64,000 nucleotides of DNA from Amaurobius ferox (lineage: Eukaryota > Arthropoda > Arachnida > Araneae > Amaurobiidae). Location: positions 119,023,653 to 119,087,652 of the forward strand of contig OX578140.1 in the NCBI GenBank assembly GCA_951213105.1, written 5' to 3'. Both the position numbers and the translations under genes were made by a program. Below, piece after piece: positions 1 through 10,785 of this stretch (its first letter is position 1; every line of letters begins with the position of its first letter). Below the pieces are notes generated by a model. The model worked only from the letters and a program-made list of their open reading frames with translations. It ran no database searches and was not told where the DNA came from.

Positions 1-2317
1 GAGATCGCATGGTGTTCAGACTCATCTTAAAATAAATGATATCCATTATTTTAAATCATTTGTAATATATATCGAGTATAAGATATATTTATTTGTGCCA
101 GAAGTGAAAAAGTTGGCACCAAGAAAGGTAAACAGACAAAAATCAATATAGCTAATGAAAAAACAGAGCCTTTAGTGTGAAATTGCATATTATATTGAAC
201 AAGACTAATTTCTAATTGAATGTAAGGTGAAAGAGTCTATATGACTGTATGTTGGGCAAATGTTCACATGCAGATGATGATGATGCAGTGGTACTTTTAA
301 AAAAGAAAGCACTGAAGAATTTTAATTTTCAGAAAAAAAGATAAAAAAATCATTTCTACAATTGTACAAGTGCCACTTTATGTTTTCTTCTGGTTCATAA
401 ATATTAGTTAACGATGATTATAACATGATGTCTCAATATGCAACCAAATTATATTTATATAATTAAGCAATATTTGGAATTTGAGAAATTTTGTGCTTCC
501 GTTACCATGATACATTTAAATATTTTTACACTTTATTAAAGATTTTTTACAAACTAGTTTGAAAATATAACAAACTACTTTATGTACTCTATTTTTTGCA
601 GAATTTTTATATCTGTAGTTTAACTGAAGTTGAAATAAAAGGAACATATGCTGAATACCATGTCCAAAAAATGTCCTTTAGTTGCCACGTTTTAAATTTG
701 AATATTTACTGAAGCTACCAATTAAAAAAATTTAATTTTGTATGATTTTATAAGAAGCATATAGGTTCATGATTCAGTTTTCTGAATAACCATTAATTTT
801 ATCAGTTAAAATTTTGAATATACTGGTTCAGCTCGACAAATTTCTGTTCTGTTACTACCGGAATACATATTTATTGAATTTATATTTCAAGAATATATTT
901 TAATGTCATGTTTTACATAAGGCCAAATAATTGCTTGATACGATGATTAATCTGGAATGTTAAATACTCATGGGTTATGGCAATGTAGCATCACACTTTT
1001 TCATATATTTGGTTTAATATAATATAAAAATGCATTAAAATGCTTTCGCAGGTGATAGCAGGATTCTGAAAAAAGTGATGCACATATTTTTGATTGATAT
1101 TTATTATGGATATTATCCTACAAGGTTCACTCCCCAGCTGAGATGATATTGGGAGACTGTGCATCTTGATTGCTCAGAATATAAAAAAAGGTGCCATTTT
1201 CGATTGTAGCCCTTATTTTCCCTTTAAATTGTTAACCCGTTGTTTCAATTTGAATTGTTTAATTAGTTGCTTCATTGTAAAATATTTAGCCTTGTAGTCA
1301 AATAACTATAAATTAATTTTTCATTTATAAATATTTTCAAAATTTTAAGATAAATGATAAGAAAGTACATTACCAACCTGCACTTATTTATACCTCAGAA
1401 TATTGGTATTCATAAAAAACAATTTTGGGAACGCCTATTTACAAATTTTCCAATGTTTTCATGCAATATTACCTACTGTTAAAAAAAATGTATATTGTAC
1501 GCATTTATTATCATCTAACATATGCTGTTTTATCATCTAAGTTACATTTTAATGCATTTACTGATAAGGTGCAAATCTTTTGAGAAATTTTTTAACTTAC
1601 AGCATCACATACAGAAAAAAAATCCATTTTGTACTGTCAATTGACCGGTGACCCGAACGTACTAAATAAGCAGAAGCATTATAATAATTACAATTTTGAT
1701 ATTTACACTGAGACATAAATTGAAATAGTGGAGTTATGCTAGAAATGTATCAAATATAATGCTTACCCTTATTTACATTTCATTTAAATATTTTCCCAAA
1801 GCGACTAGAATAAAACTTTCAATTTACGTTCACAGCTAGAGTTGCTGTGCTACTGGCCTTATGCCAATATTGGCTGCATAAATGACCAAATGTTCAACTG
1901 CCACTGTAAATCGTATTACAACATAAACGGGCAAATTACTGAATAAAATGTGAAAGAATTTGGTGTATATGATAAAGCTGTAGCTCTATTTTCTTGTGTA
2001 GTCAGAAAATGTAAAATATTCGGTGCAAGAAATAAGAAAACGGCTTTTAAAGCACCCCGAAAGCTATGCGACGCCTCTATAGCGCCATCTAGTGCAGATC
2101 TGTAAACTAAAAATTAATTATCTTGTTCGAGTTTTTTACTTATAGATAATTAATTTATTAATATTATACGAATTTCTTGACTCCACAAGATACTATATAT
2201 ATCATTCAATCACTCGTACAAATTCCAAAAGGAATTGAGCAGTCGTTCTTTCGCGGTTGTTGTAATAGAAATGGCCTATACTTTAACATGGGTGGGAAAA
2301 AAGTCAAAATCCACCTT
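1..2317. other. AT-rich non-coding stretch
   Basis: No open frame of note, no TIR pair and no recognisable repeat was found by eye. The sequence is AT-rich with short A/T runs. A GC-richer patch near 2041-2100 contains the phrase AGCGCCATCTAGTG; I do not assign it a function. Confidence 0.5.
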
Positions 2318-2445
2318 AAAAACTTGATGTAGCTCGAGTATAAATTATGTGCATATTTTCCATTTCTAATGGAATATCGTCTGATGTGGGTAGACAGAGA
2401 GAGATTCGTCAGTCTTGAAAATCACGCTTGACGCTTAGCTTCACG
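2318..2445 (+). repeat. Partial copy of the 4.3-9.1 kb inverted-repeat unit
   Basis: The stretch from TGTAGCTCGAGTATAAAT to CGCTTGACGCTTAGC matches 4860-4985 in the same orientation and the 719-bp tandem units (e.g. 6900-7030) in inverse orientation, with scattered substitutions. CGCTTGACGCTTAGC is then duplicated directly at about 2443-2459. It is a third, truncated occurrence of that sequence, joined to a Tigger C-terminal fragment just downstream. The inverse copy of this junction (Tigger fragment 6050-6335 near unit DNA at 6890) suggests the two kinds of sequence have travelled together. Confidence 0.7.
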
Positions 2446-2524
2446 CTTGACGCTTAGCAGCTATTTCAATTTCAGTTATCAGGGAAATCCTCTGTAAAAA
2501 TAAATTAATGCATTTACCTCAAAA

Positions 2525-2800
2525 GCATTGGTAGACGAAAATTTGGGCACAGAATCGGTTTCAAATTTTAATTTAAGTGATGTGAAAAGGGGACTGGATT
2601 TGGGTAAACAATTAGAAAATTACTTTATTGATAATGATCCTTCATTAGTGCGAAGTGCAAAGTTTAAAAGATAATTACAAAATTGTTTAGCTTCTTTCAG
2701 AGAGATTTTGGTAGAGTTACAAATAAAAACTACATTTGAAAACGAAGATATTCAAAGTGAAGAGGATATTTTAAGAATTCGGCCACTAATTAATATTTAA
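2525..2800 (+). pseudogene. Tigger/pogo transposase C-terminal fragment
   Basis: Read from 2525, 92 codons run to TAA at 2798 with one internal TAA. The reading contains GLDLGKQLENYF, then NDPSLVRSAKFKR, then (after the stop) LQNCLASFREILVELQ. This is the acidic C-terminal tail layout of Tigger1-like DDE transposases; the better preserved Tigger at 53.6-56.1 kb has the comparable GLDLGRKLGNHLLQYD. The catalytic DDE core and the N-terminal DNA-binding domains are absent. A second copy lies on the minus strand at 6050-6335, inside an element with TIRs, so this one is probably a broken copy of the same family. Non-functional. Confidence 0.75.
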
Positions 2801-3124
2801 TAGAATTTTTGTTGGAGAAAAGGGTACTTATCGGATATAGGGACCATGGGTTACCGACTACTTTTCCGAGTTATTCCCAACACTAACGTTGGCTATATAA
2901 TCTGATACGACAAATTCACTACAAATACAATGTTTACAATTTAATATATAATGGGGTTTGATCAACTTTACTTAACAAAAAATATTGTATTACATTGAAA
3001 TTTGTGGCAGCCCAAACTCAGCTAACATGACGTCAAATAAGGCATATTTCGTGGCTTACACCGGCTTTCAATATTTGAAAGTAAACCATCGGTATAATTT
3101 CATGGATCTTGAAACCAGGACGCA

Positions 3125-3215
3125 TATATTGATACGGGGTGTCCAAATTCCCACTTACTACGGCTCCGCTTCAGTACCGCCCACACTGGGGACGGGCCAT
3201 TGTGACGTACACCTA
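3125..3215 (+). repeat. Single arm of a GACGGGGTGTCC hairpin element
   Basis: TTGATACGGGGTGTCC, followed by ACTTACTACGGCTCCGC and a GC-rich tail, closely matches 9268-9340. At 9209-9306 the same sequence forms two inverted arms; here only one arm is present. Probably a truncated MITE or another short dispersed repeat. A 99-codon frame spans it (2985-3284), but its codons run straight through repeat DNA and I do not regard it as a gene. Confidence 0.55.
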
Positions 3216-3455
3216 AACGTCACTTCGCTTTCCGTACATCCTATTTTCTTTTTTTACGCTATAATGCTATTATGGTTATTATGATGGATATAATATTTTA
3301 AAGAAGTATCAATTGAGTAAGTGTTATATTTTAATATGTATAACAACGCAGATTTCCTTTTAACAATAATCTAACATCATTTCAAGATAGCTTTATATCA
3401 AATTCAAGTATTATTTACAAAAATATCAAATTCTTATCAATCGTGTACAAAAGTA

Positions 3456-3545
3456 CACACTAAAAGACTGCCCGGTCGTCCAATTAGTTGCTCTAAGTCC
3501 TCTGGATGAGTCAGACGGCCTGGGGTTTCCACACTAAAAGACTGC
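3456..3545 (+). mobile_element. Ultra-short 5'-truncated SINE with 16-bp TSD
   Basis: A 58-bp insert (3472-3529) ends in GAGTCAGACGGCCTGGGG, the 3' tail of the SINE seen at 22.6 kb and 44.9 kb. It is bracketed by perfect 16-bp direct repeats CACACTAAAAGACTGC at 3456-3471 and 3530-3545. Such flanks are the signature of target-primed reverse transcription by a LINE; the head and body are missing. Confidence 0.8.
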
Positions 3546-4264
3546 ATGTTTTGTTAAATCTCGGAAAGGCTAGATGAACACAATGAAGTTTTTGCTGTTT
3601 ATAAAATATAAGCGAACTTTCCAGTGTTTTTCTCGCCAAGAATTTGTAAAGATATCTATACTTAAAAATTATATTGCATGCGTAACTGATCAATTATTTG
3701 CTAATCTTTATAACAATTAATACTATCATCATTTTACACAAACCACCCCATCCCTGGTAATAAATAGTTACACAATGTAAGCATACACACATGAAGAAAT
3801 ATATTTTAACTAATTTTGTATGTACTTTTGGACAAACATTCATTCATCAAGCTTTCATTCGTAGAAGTAAGTTATTTTGTTGCGAAATTCAGTTTCTGTT
3901 ATTATTTATGCTAAGCAAGACTTGATTCAGCTTTGAAAGAATCAATGAGTTGCGCATTGATTTTATTGTATAACTTTTGCACATGCCAAGGGTGTGTTTG
4001 AAAAATTAACTGAATTGCCATCTCCGTTAACAATTGTTTATCAGTTATCAAGTCACTCACCAGAAAAAAAAACAGCATAGTTATGCACGATTCTAGACAG
4101 CATTTCAAGCAAAACACGTGTTCTGTGTATCATGTGACCACATAACATTGATTGAGAAAATCCTTGGTCATCCTGGTTATAACTGCACTTTGACCAAAAC
4201 AAGTTTTTAAATAGCAGTGATTATGAAAAATTTTCGAACTCTCTGGTAGAACTCTCGGTCGAAA
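3546..4264. other. AT-rich non-coding stretch
   Basis: Two short minus-strand frames (3511-3693, 3911-4117) show no recognisable motif. No repeat or RNA gene was identified. Confidence 0.4.
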
Positions 4265-5020
4265 AAATGAAGCTTCCCGAGTCCCTATGTAAAGAATTCT
4301 TATGCCTTACCTATCAGTGCTTCTGTACTAGGCTCCGGTTTGAGAGGTATGGAATACTATTTCAAGTAATGTTTCAGTAATAACTGAATTACAATTAAAA
4401 TAAATTAATAATATTAACAAATCTATTGAAGTAAAACCCAGGTTTTGTAAAACAAACATTATATGCAGGAAAACAAAATACAAAGAAAACTCCATTTTAA
4501 TTAGAATCTAAAAATCAAGGAAAATATATAAGAAAATAAATAGACCACTTATCAAGCTTTACTTTTTCATTTCATAAAAATTTAATCAAGAACAATTCCA
4601 AATATATATTCGTATATTTCATTCAAGATTGATTTGGTTTCCATAAGATTTTTTTACCTTGACTTGTAAATTTCTTTATTGTAAACAACTATGCTACTTC
4701 AAATTTATATAAAAAAATTGAAGCAAATAATAAATAAATATCAAAGTATGTAAGGTGAAATTGAATAAATTAAAACTTCAGGATATTTGAAGTCAAATTT
4801 TCTATTAACTATTAAGAAAACCCCCACTTCCTTATAGCTTAGACATGTCTATCAAAAACTTGCTGTAGCTCGAGTATAAATTGTGTGCATATTTTCTTTA
4901 AGTTCCATTTCCAATGGAATATCGTCCGATGTGGTTAGACAGAGATACGTCACTCCTGAAAATCCCGCTTGACGCTTAGCTTTACTAGACAAAGTAAACA
5001 TACTTTGTTTATTTATTGGT
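4265..5020 (-). repeat. Left arm of large inverted repeat
   Basis: This is the reverse complement, with few differences, of roughly 8315-9085. The outer edge reads AAAAAATGAAGCTTCCCGAG here and the complement at 9060-9085. The inner edge is the palindrome CAAAGTAAACATACTTTG near 4990, after which the two arms diverge. No coding potential is evident. Together the arms are about 0.75 kb, separated by roughly 3.3 kb that holds a Tigger element and tandem copies of the inner part of the right arm. Confidence 0.8.
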
Positions 5021-5388
5021 GGCCACCTGTCATAATTGTAGAAACTCTTCAGCTGTTTCACAAATATCAGTTTTAGTTAGATTTTGTCCAGTGGTATGCA
5101 GTCCATAGAAGCAATGCAAGCATTGCTTACCTAACATCAGTTTAAAAAAATAAAAAATTTTTACTATATTATTTCAACAGAATTTGTGAAACGGTGATTG
5201 ATGATAGATCATTGCCCACCAAGCTCAAATTAATCTTAATTAATAATAAAGCAAAGATACACTTTTTGTTGTATCTTAAAAAGTTTTCTTCAAATTTGAG
5301 AAATAGGATCTCTTAATTTCCACGAAAATGTCATTAATGCGCTTGCAAAAAAAGAAGATAGGAATTTATGTACAAATAGATTCAACAG
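5021..5388. other. Spacer inside the inverted repeat
   Basis: AT-rich DNA between the left arm and the Tigger insertion at 5389. Nothing recognised. Confidence 0.4.
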
Positions 5389-5413
5389 TACAGTCAACCC
5401 TCCTATAATGCGA

Positions 5414-5679
5414 TTAAAAGCAGAATGACTGATATTTTGAACTACCCAGAATGACGTGCAGCAGTCAATTTGACCGCCATAGAAAATGCACGACTTACCT
5501 TTAATTCAAAATCAAAACATCATAGTTACAGCATTCAGGATGGTTCTTCGACACATTTTTTGCAAAGAAAATAAGAAAAGTCATAAAATTTCAATAAGCT
5601 GGGATTAGTCGTTTTGGAGGAATCGTTTCTCAAAGTACTTATGCTGTCAAAATGACTGCTTCCGTCGTTCTAGTGTTAA
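5414..5679. mobile_element. piggyBac-type MITE, copy 1 (TTAA target)
   Basis: TTAA at 5414-5417 and at 5676-5679 flank a 258-bp body. The right end CCGTCGTTCTAGTG matches the ends of copies at 34027-34254 and 35782-36023; the left end is decayed (AAGCAGAATGACTG where the other copies begin CACTAGAA). The body shares CAAAACATCATAGTTACAGC and TTCTTCGACACATTTTTTGC with copy 3. TTAA duplication is diagnostic of piggyBac transposition. No coding sequence. Nested in the Tigger element. Confidence 0.8.
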
Positions 5680-6049
5680 TTAATACCGCTTTATATTGTG
5701 AAACTCAGATTAGTGCACACCAGATTAATTCGTACCATTTTATATGGAAACCGCATACCGTGTAATAAGAAACTCAGGACAATTCGTACTGTGTTATACG
5801 AAAACCGCATTAAGTGGAACTCAGAACATATAAATCAGATTGAATCACTTTACGTTATATAAAATTGTGTTTTTAGTATGGTGTATGTGGTTATGAAATA
5901 TAAGTTCATAGATGCAAAATTAAGGCAAAATATTTTACATATTTCGAATTATTTTAATTTAGACTTTATAAGAAAATTAATAAGCAATGTGAAATATAAA
6001 CTTAATAACTTTTTCCAACAAAAATTCTATTAATATTCATCACTTCTGT

Positions 6050-6335
6050 TAAATATTAGTTAGTGGCCTAATTCTTTTAATGTCCTCTTCACTTTGCATA
6101 TCTTCATTTTCGTTTTCAAATATATTTTTAATTTGTAACTCTACTAAAATCTCTCTGAAAGGAACTAAACAATTTTGTAATTATCTTTTAAAATTTGCAC
6201 TTCGTACTTATGAAGGATCATTTTCAACACAGTAAATTTCTAATTGTTTACCCAACCCAGTCCACCTTTTCGCATCACTTGAATTGAAATTTGAAATCCA
6301 TTCTTTACCCATATTTTCATCCACCAATGCATTTG
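6050..6335 (-). pseudogene. Tigger transposase C-terminal fragment
   Basis: The complement of this stretch aligns over its length with the plus-strand fragment at 2525-2800, including the FREILVELQ region and the acidic end, but with more substitutions and stops. It is the only protein-coding remnant in the 5389-6627 element. A short identical upstream run (CAGGGAAATCCTCTGTAAAA in complement) extends the match to about 6400. Confidence 0.7.
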
Positions 6336-6629
6336 AGGTGAATGTATTATTTTATTTTACAGAGGATTTCCCTGATCACTGAAATTGAAATAATAGTGTT
6401 GTACGTGGATGAAAAAACAGGGGAAATCCTCATTAATTTCGAAACGTAAAAGTGTAATCATGCTATAGGGAGACTGCTTAAACTGATGGGTATTATAGAG
6501 AAATCGCTTTATATAAGATTATCGCGTTTTATGAATACTGCCTTATGACAGGACTGTCGCAATTTTTGCTCCACATTATATAGAATCCGCGTTATGAGAG
6601 TACCACGATATAGAAGGGTTGGCAGTAAT

Positions 6630-8786
6630 ATATTTTTTCAATTGCTTTTATATACCAGAATTAAATGTTGTGCTTGCCTAAAACAAAGTATCGCTGCACA
6701 CCACTGATTTTATAATTTCATTTAAAAATCAATTCGGTAAACTTGTACGTTTATATATGTAACATGCTACAATTTTGTTTTAAGTTTTTATAAACAGTTA
6801 ATTTTGTAGAAATATTTTATTTATTTTGGTTTTATGGCTGACAAGGGAGATAGCGTCTATCCAAATAATTTGTAAATAAACAAAGTATGTTTACTTTGTC
6901 TAGTAAAGCTAAGCGTCAAGCCGGATTTTCAGAAGTAACGAATCTCTCTCTGTCTACTCATATCGGATGATATTCCATTGGAAATGGAACTTAAAGAAAA
7001 TATGCACACAATTTATACTCGAGCTACAGCAAATCTTTGATAGACATGTCTAAGCTATAAGGAAGTGCCTGTTTTCTTAATAGGTAATAGGAAATTTGAC
7101 TTCAAATATCCTGATGTTTTAATTTATTCAATTTCACCTTGCATTCTTTGATATTTATTTATTATTTGCTTCAATTTTTATGTATAAATTAGAAGTAGCA
7201 TAGTTGTTTACAATAAAGAAATTTACAAGTCTATGTATTAAGGTCAAGGTAAAAAATTCTTATGGAAACCAAATCAATCGTGAATGAAATATACGAATAT
7301 ATATTTGGAATTGTTCTTGATTAAATTTTTATGAAATGAAAAAGTATAATATTTTTTCAATTGTTTTTATATACCAGAATTAAATGTTGTGCTTGCCTAA
7401 AACAAAATATCGCTGCACACCACTGATTTTATAATTTCATTTAAAAATCAATTCGGTAAACCTGTACGTTTATATATGTAACATGCTACAATTTTGTTTT
7501 AAGTTTTTATAAACAGTTAATTTTGTAGAAATATTTTATTTATTTTGGTTTTATGGCTGACAAGGGAGATAGCGTCTATCCAAATAATTTGTAAATAAAC
7601 AAAGTATGTTTACTTTGTCTAGTAAAGCTAAGCGTCAAGCCGGATTTTCAGAAGTAACGAATCTCTCTCTATCTACTCATATCGGACGATATTCCATTGG
7701 AAATGGAACTTAAAGAAAATATGCACACAATTTATACTCGAGCTACAGCAAATCTTTGATAGACATGTCTAAGCTATAAGGAAGTGCCTGTTTTCTTAAA
7801 AGGTAATAGGAAATTTGACTTCAAATATCCTGATGTTTTAATTTATTCAATTTCAACTTGCATTCTTTGATATTTATTTATTATTTGCTTCAATTTTTAT
7901 GTATAAATTAGAAGTAGCATAGTTGTTTACAATAAAGAAATTTACAAGTCTATGTATTAAGGTCAAGGTAAAAAATTCTTATGGAAACCAAATCAATCGT
8001 GAATGAAATATACGAATATATATTTGGAATTGTTCTTGATTAAATTTTTATGAAATGAAAAAGTATAATATTTTTTCAATTGTTTTTATATACCAGAATT
8101 AAATGTTGTGCTTGCCTAAAACAAAATATCGCTGCACACCACTGATTTTATAATTTCATTTAAAAATCAATTCGGAAAACTTGTACGTTTATATATGTAA
8201 CATGCTACAATTTTGTTTTAAGTTTTTATAAACAGTTAATTTTGTAGAAATATTTTATTTATTTTGGTTTTATGGCTGACAAGGGAGATAGCGTCTATCC
8301 AAATAATTTGTAAATAAACAAAGTATGTTTACTTTGTCTAGTAAAGCTAAGCGTCAAGCCGGATTTTCAGAAGTAACGAATCTCTCTCTATCTACTCATA
8401 TCGGACGATATTCCATTGGAAATGGAACTTAAAGAAAATATGCACACAATTTATACTCGAGCTACAGCAAATATTTGATAGACATGTCTAAGCTATAAGG
8501 AAGTGCCTGTTTTCTTAAAAGGTAATAGGAAATTTGACTTCAAATATCCTGATGTTTTAATTTATTCAATTTCAACTTGCATTCTTTGATATTTATTTAT
8601 TATTTGCTTCAATTTTTATGTATAAATTAGAAGTAGCATAGTTGTTTACAATAAAGAAATTTACAAGTCTATGTATTAAGGTCAAGGTAAAAAATTCTTA
8701 TGGAAACCAAATCAATCTTGAATGAAATATACGAATATATATTTGGAATTGTTCTTGATTAAATTTTTATGAAATGAAAAAGTAAA
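6630..8786 (+). repeat. Tandem array, three copies of a 719-bp unit
   Basis: The landmark CCAGAATTAAATGTTGTGCT occurs at 6655, 7374 and 8093, exactly 719 bp apart each time. The copies differ at only a handful of positions by eye (for example AAAGTATCGC in copy 1 against AAAATATCGC in copies 2 and 3). Each unit contains the inner part of the inverted-repeat arm (from CAAAGTATGTTTACTTTG to GAAATGAAAAAGTA) plus about 260 bp not present in the left arm. No open frame. Copies 2 and 3 are more alike than copy 1, which suggests stepwise, recent amplification by unequal exchange. Confidence 0.9.
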
Positions 8787-9085
8787 GTTTGTGATAAGTG
8801 GTCTATTTATTTTCTTATATATTTTCCTTGATTTTTATATTTTAATTAAAATGGAGCTATCCTTGTATTTTGTTTTCCTGCATATAATGTTTATATTACA
8901 AAATCTGTGTTTCTCTTCAATAGATTTGTTAATGTTATTAATTTATTTTAATTGTAATTCAGTTATTGATGAAACATTACTTAAAATAGTATTCCATACC
9001 TCTCAAACCGGAGCCTAGTACAGAAGCACTGATAGGTAAGGCATAAGAATTCTTTACATAGGGGCTCGGGAGGCTTCATTTTTTT
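8315..9085 (+). repeat. Right arm of large inverted repeat
   Basis: Inverse of 4265-5020. It begins inside the third tandem unit and continues past the array (8787-9085) through GAGCCTAGTACAGAAGCACT and CTTTACATAGGGGCTCGGGA. The outer end lies next to a truncated SINE. A 75-codon plus-strand frame at 8791-9018 is hydrophobic only because the DNA is T-rich. Confidence 0.8.
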
Positions 9086-9087
9086 AC

Positions 9088-9193
9088 TACCCACACCATC
9101 TGACCTACCCGAAGGTGTATGGTATCTGTTTAAATGAACGGGAAATGTCATCCAATTTAGACCAGAAATCAGTGGGGGCAGCATCCACAGGGA
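9088..9193 (-). mobile_element. 5'-truncated SINE copy
   Basis: In complement it reads CCCTGTGGATGC, then GGTCTAAATTGGATGACATT, then CACCTTCGGGTAGGTCAGATG, matching the 3' half of the full SINE at 10476-10759 and the copy at 22571-22679. The tRNA-like head is absent. It abuts the outer end of the inverted-repeat arm. I did not find clear target duplications. Confidence 0.7.
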
Positions 9194-9208
9194 CTGTATC
9201 TTTAGGAA

Positions 9209-9306
9209 AAACTTATTGCCGTAGTAAGTAGCAATCTGGACACCCCGTCTGTGGAAGGAACTCATATATTGAGACGGGGTGTCCAAATTACTACTTACTA
9301 CGGCTC
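9209..9306. repeat. Hairpin with 30+ bp arms
   Basis: The left arm contains CCGTAGTAAGTAGCAATCTGG and CACCCCGTCT; the right arm contains AGACGGGGTG and CTTACTACGG. About 20 nt form the loop. A one-arm relative is at 3125-3215. It could be a small foldback MITE or the junction of two inverted insertions of the same short repeat. Confidence 0.65.
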
Positions 9307-10122
9307 CGCCTCCGTCGCGCCTATACTGGGCACGACTGAAGGTAGAGCTAATGTGAGGTAACACATATACGTAGCGAGATATGTCAATCAATAAGAGAAT
9401 CAAGTAATATAAGCTGGAGATAATTTTTTAAACAATTTAAAGTTATTTGATGTATTTCAGAAAGAGGATTTTCATTAATTGCCATTTATGTTCTGCAACA
9501 CGGAGATTTAATTTTTATGTCTTCATCGTATTACGGATAGATATCTTTTTCTATTTACGTATGTATAATTATCGAAATTCATTCAAACTACGATTCGTAT
9601 TTGAGCAAATAAAGTAATTTTTGAAATATTTTAGTGAGCTGGGTATTTTTCTTTGGATTAGGTGGATTTTAAAACATCTGATTCATTGTAAATTTATCTT
9701 GCTCGCATTTTTAAAATCATTTTAATCATCAGTATTATTTTGTGTTGAATTCGAGTTCCTCTTACTTTCAAGTTTTCTACAACATATTTAATTGCTTGCA
9801 AACATAAATATTAAATATTTTATTCTGTTTTAAATGTTTTCTTGCTACAATTACAAATGACAATTAGTAAATAGTATTGCATGATTCGTGTATGTGGTTA
9901 CAATATTTCACAATTATCTAATATTTCACCCACTGCATTTTAATAAACAATGGCCCACACTCCAAAATATTTAGTATAATGTACCATTAAAGCATTGGTA
10001 AATATGTCACTTAAAGCATTGATAATCTAAATTACTTCACAGGAATGCTGTTGTGAATCTGAGATTTGATTTAAATTTTTATGTCAGCTTTATATGTTCA
10101 TGGATGCAGTTACCTCATCTGC
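9307..10122. other. AT-rich non-coding stretch
   Basis: Nothing recognised. The minus-strand frame 8981-9403 runs through the SINE and the hairpin and is not a gene. Confidence 0.4.
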
Positions 10123-10785
10123 AATGAGAGCAGGGTGCAAAAAAAGCGGTATCACATCGCAAATTGCGATAGAAAATTTGTGTTTTGCTATGTAAAAATA
10201 AATTTGTATCGCATTTCGAGACTTTATTCTATAAATCGCAACAAATGATTCATAACGGGAAAAAAAATTTTCCGTATATGTACATAGCTCCTGTAATAAT
10301 GATGAATTTTTTCTTTTACATTTCAAACACGGCATCTCGATATGTTTACAGTTACAATTTTTAAAAACTAGTGAAATAATAGTTGTGAACTGCAAGTCAA
10401 AATATCAAAACTGCTATAGAAATGAAATTTTGATTAGCAGTTTACTAATCAAAAATATTCCCTTATTTTGCATCCTTCCTTCTCTTCAACGCAGACCGTC
10501 CAACCTACCAATAAGGTATAAGATATCCATTTGTTCGACCAGAAAGTGCCACCCAATTTAGACAGGAAATCATTGCAGGAGGCATCCACAGGGAACGTGC
10601 CCTCCTTTCTCTACCGCCAACCTCTCGGATGGACTTCGGACCCACATATTTAACATGATTGTACTCTGCATGAACACGGCGGCAGTTTTGGCAGTGACAG
10701 GAATCGAACTCGGGCCGTCTAAGTGTAATTCCCACGAGCTAACCACTGGGCTGTCGCGCCCCTTATTTTGTACCCTGAATGAGAG
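10123..10785. mobile_element. hAT-type MITE with 8-bp TSD
   Basis: The ends are CAGGGTGCAAAA (10131) and its inverse TTTTGTACCCTG (ending 10777). They are flanked by the perfect 8-bp direct repeat AATGAGAG at 10123-10130 and 10778-10785. CAGGG ends and 8-bp duplications are typical of the hAT superfamily. The body is AT-rich and lacks a transposase; the 101-codon minus frame at 10090-10395 has no recognisable motif and runs across the element edge. A SINE has inserted into the right-hand end (10476-10759), so the MITE itself was only about 350 bp. Confidence 0.85.
10460..10775 (-). mobile_element. Full-length tRNA-headed SINE in hAT MITE
   Basis: In complement it starts GGGGCGCGACAGCCCAGTGG, has a Pol III box B-like GAGTTCGATTCC, then a body with GTGTTCATGCAGAGTACAAT and GTTAAATATGTGGGT, then a 3' domain with GTCTAAATTGGGTGGCAC and GTAGGTTGGACGGTCTG. 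The insert runs 10476-10759. Imperfect 16-bp flanks CCCTTATTTTGCATCC (10460-10475) and CCCTTATTTTGTACCC (10760-10775) are its target duplications and lie in the MITE's terminal repeat. It encodes no protein and depends on a LINE reverse transcriptase. This is the reference copy for the other SINE fragments in the window. Confidence 0.85.

Larger units (their letters stand above)
5389..6627 (-). mobile_element. Internally deleted Tigger element with TIRs
   Basis: The left end CAGTCAACCCTCCTATAATG (5391) is answered on the other side by the complement of CGATATAGAAGGGTTGGCAG (ending 6625), and both are flanked by TA (5389-5390, 6626-6627), the usual Tc1/mariner/pogo target. The 1.2-kb body keeps only the last ~100 codons of a Tigger transposase on the minus strand (6050-6335). 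Subterminal motifs such as ACCGCATTAAGTGGAAC and AATCCGCGTTATGAGAG resemble repeated 'unpaired-base' ends common in this family. It cannot move without a helper. It carries a secondary insertion, the TTAA MITE at 5414-5679, so it is the older of the two. Confidence 0.75.

Noticed and set aside
2985..3284. 99-codon plus-strand frame
   Set aside because: It crosses a dispersed repeat arm and shows no domain; the similarity to 9.3 kb is at DNA level only.
6630..8786. CRISPR array
   Set aside because: Units are 719 bp and contiguous, with no short repeats and spacers; the DNA is eukaryotic.
8981..9403. 140-codon minus-strand frame, one of the longest
   Set aside because: It spans the inverted-repeat arm, a SINE fragment and a hairpin, all non-coding repeats.
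10090..10395. 101-codon minus-strand frame
   Set aside because: Starts in hAT MITE DNA and ends outside its left boundary; no motif recognised.
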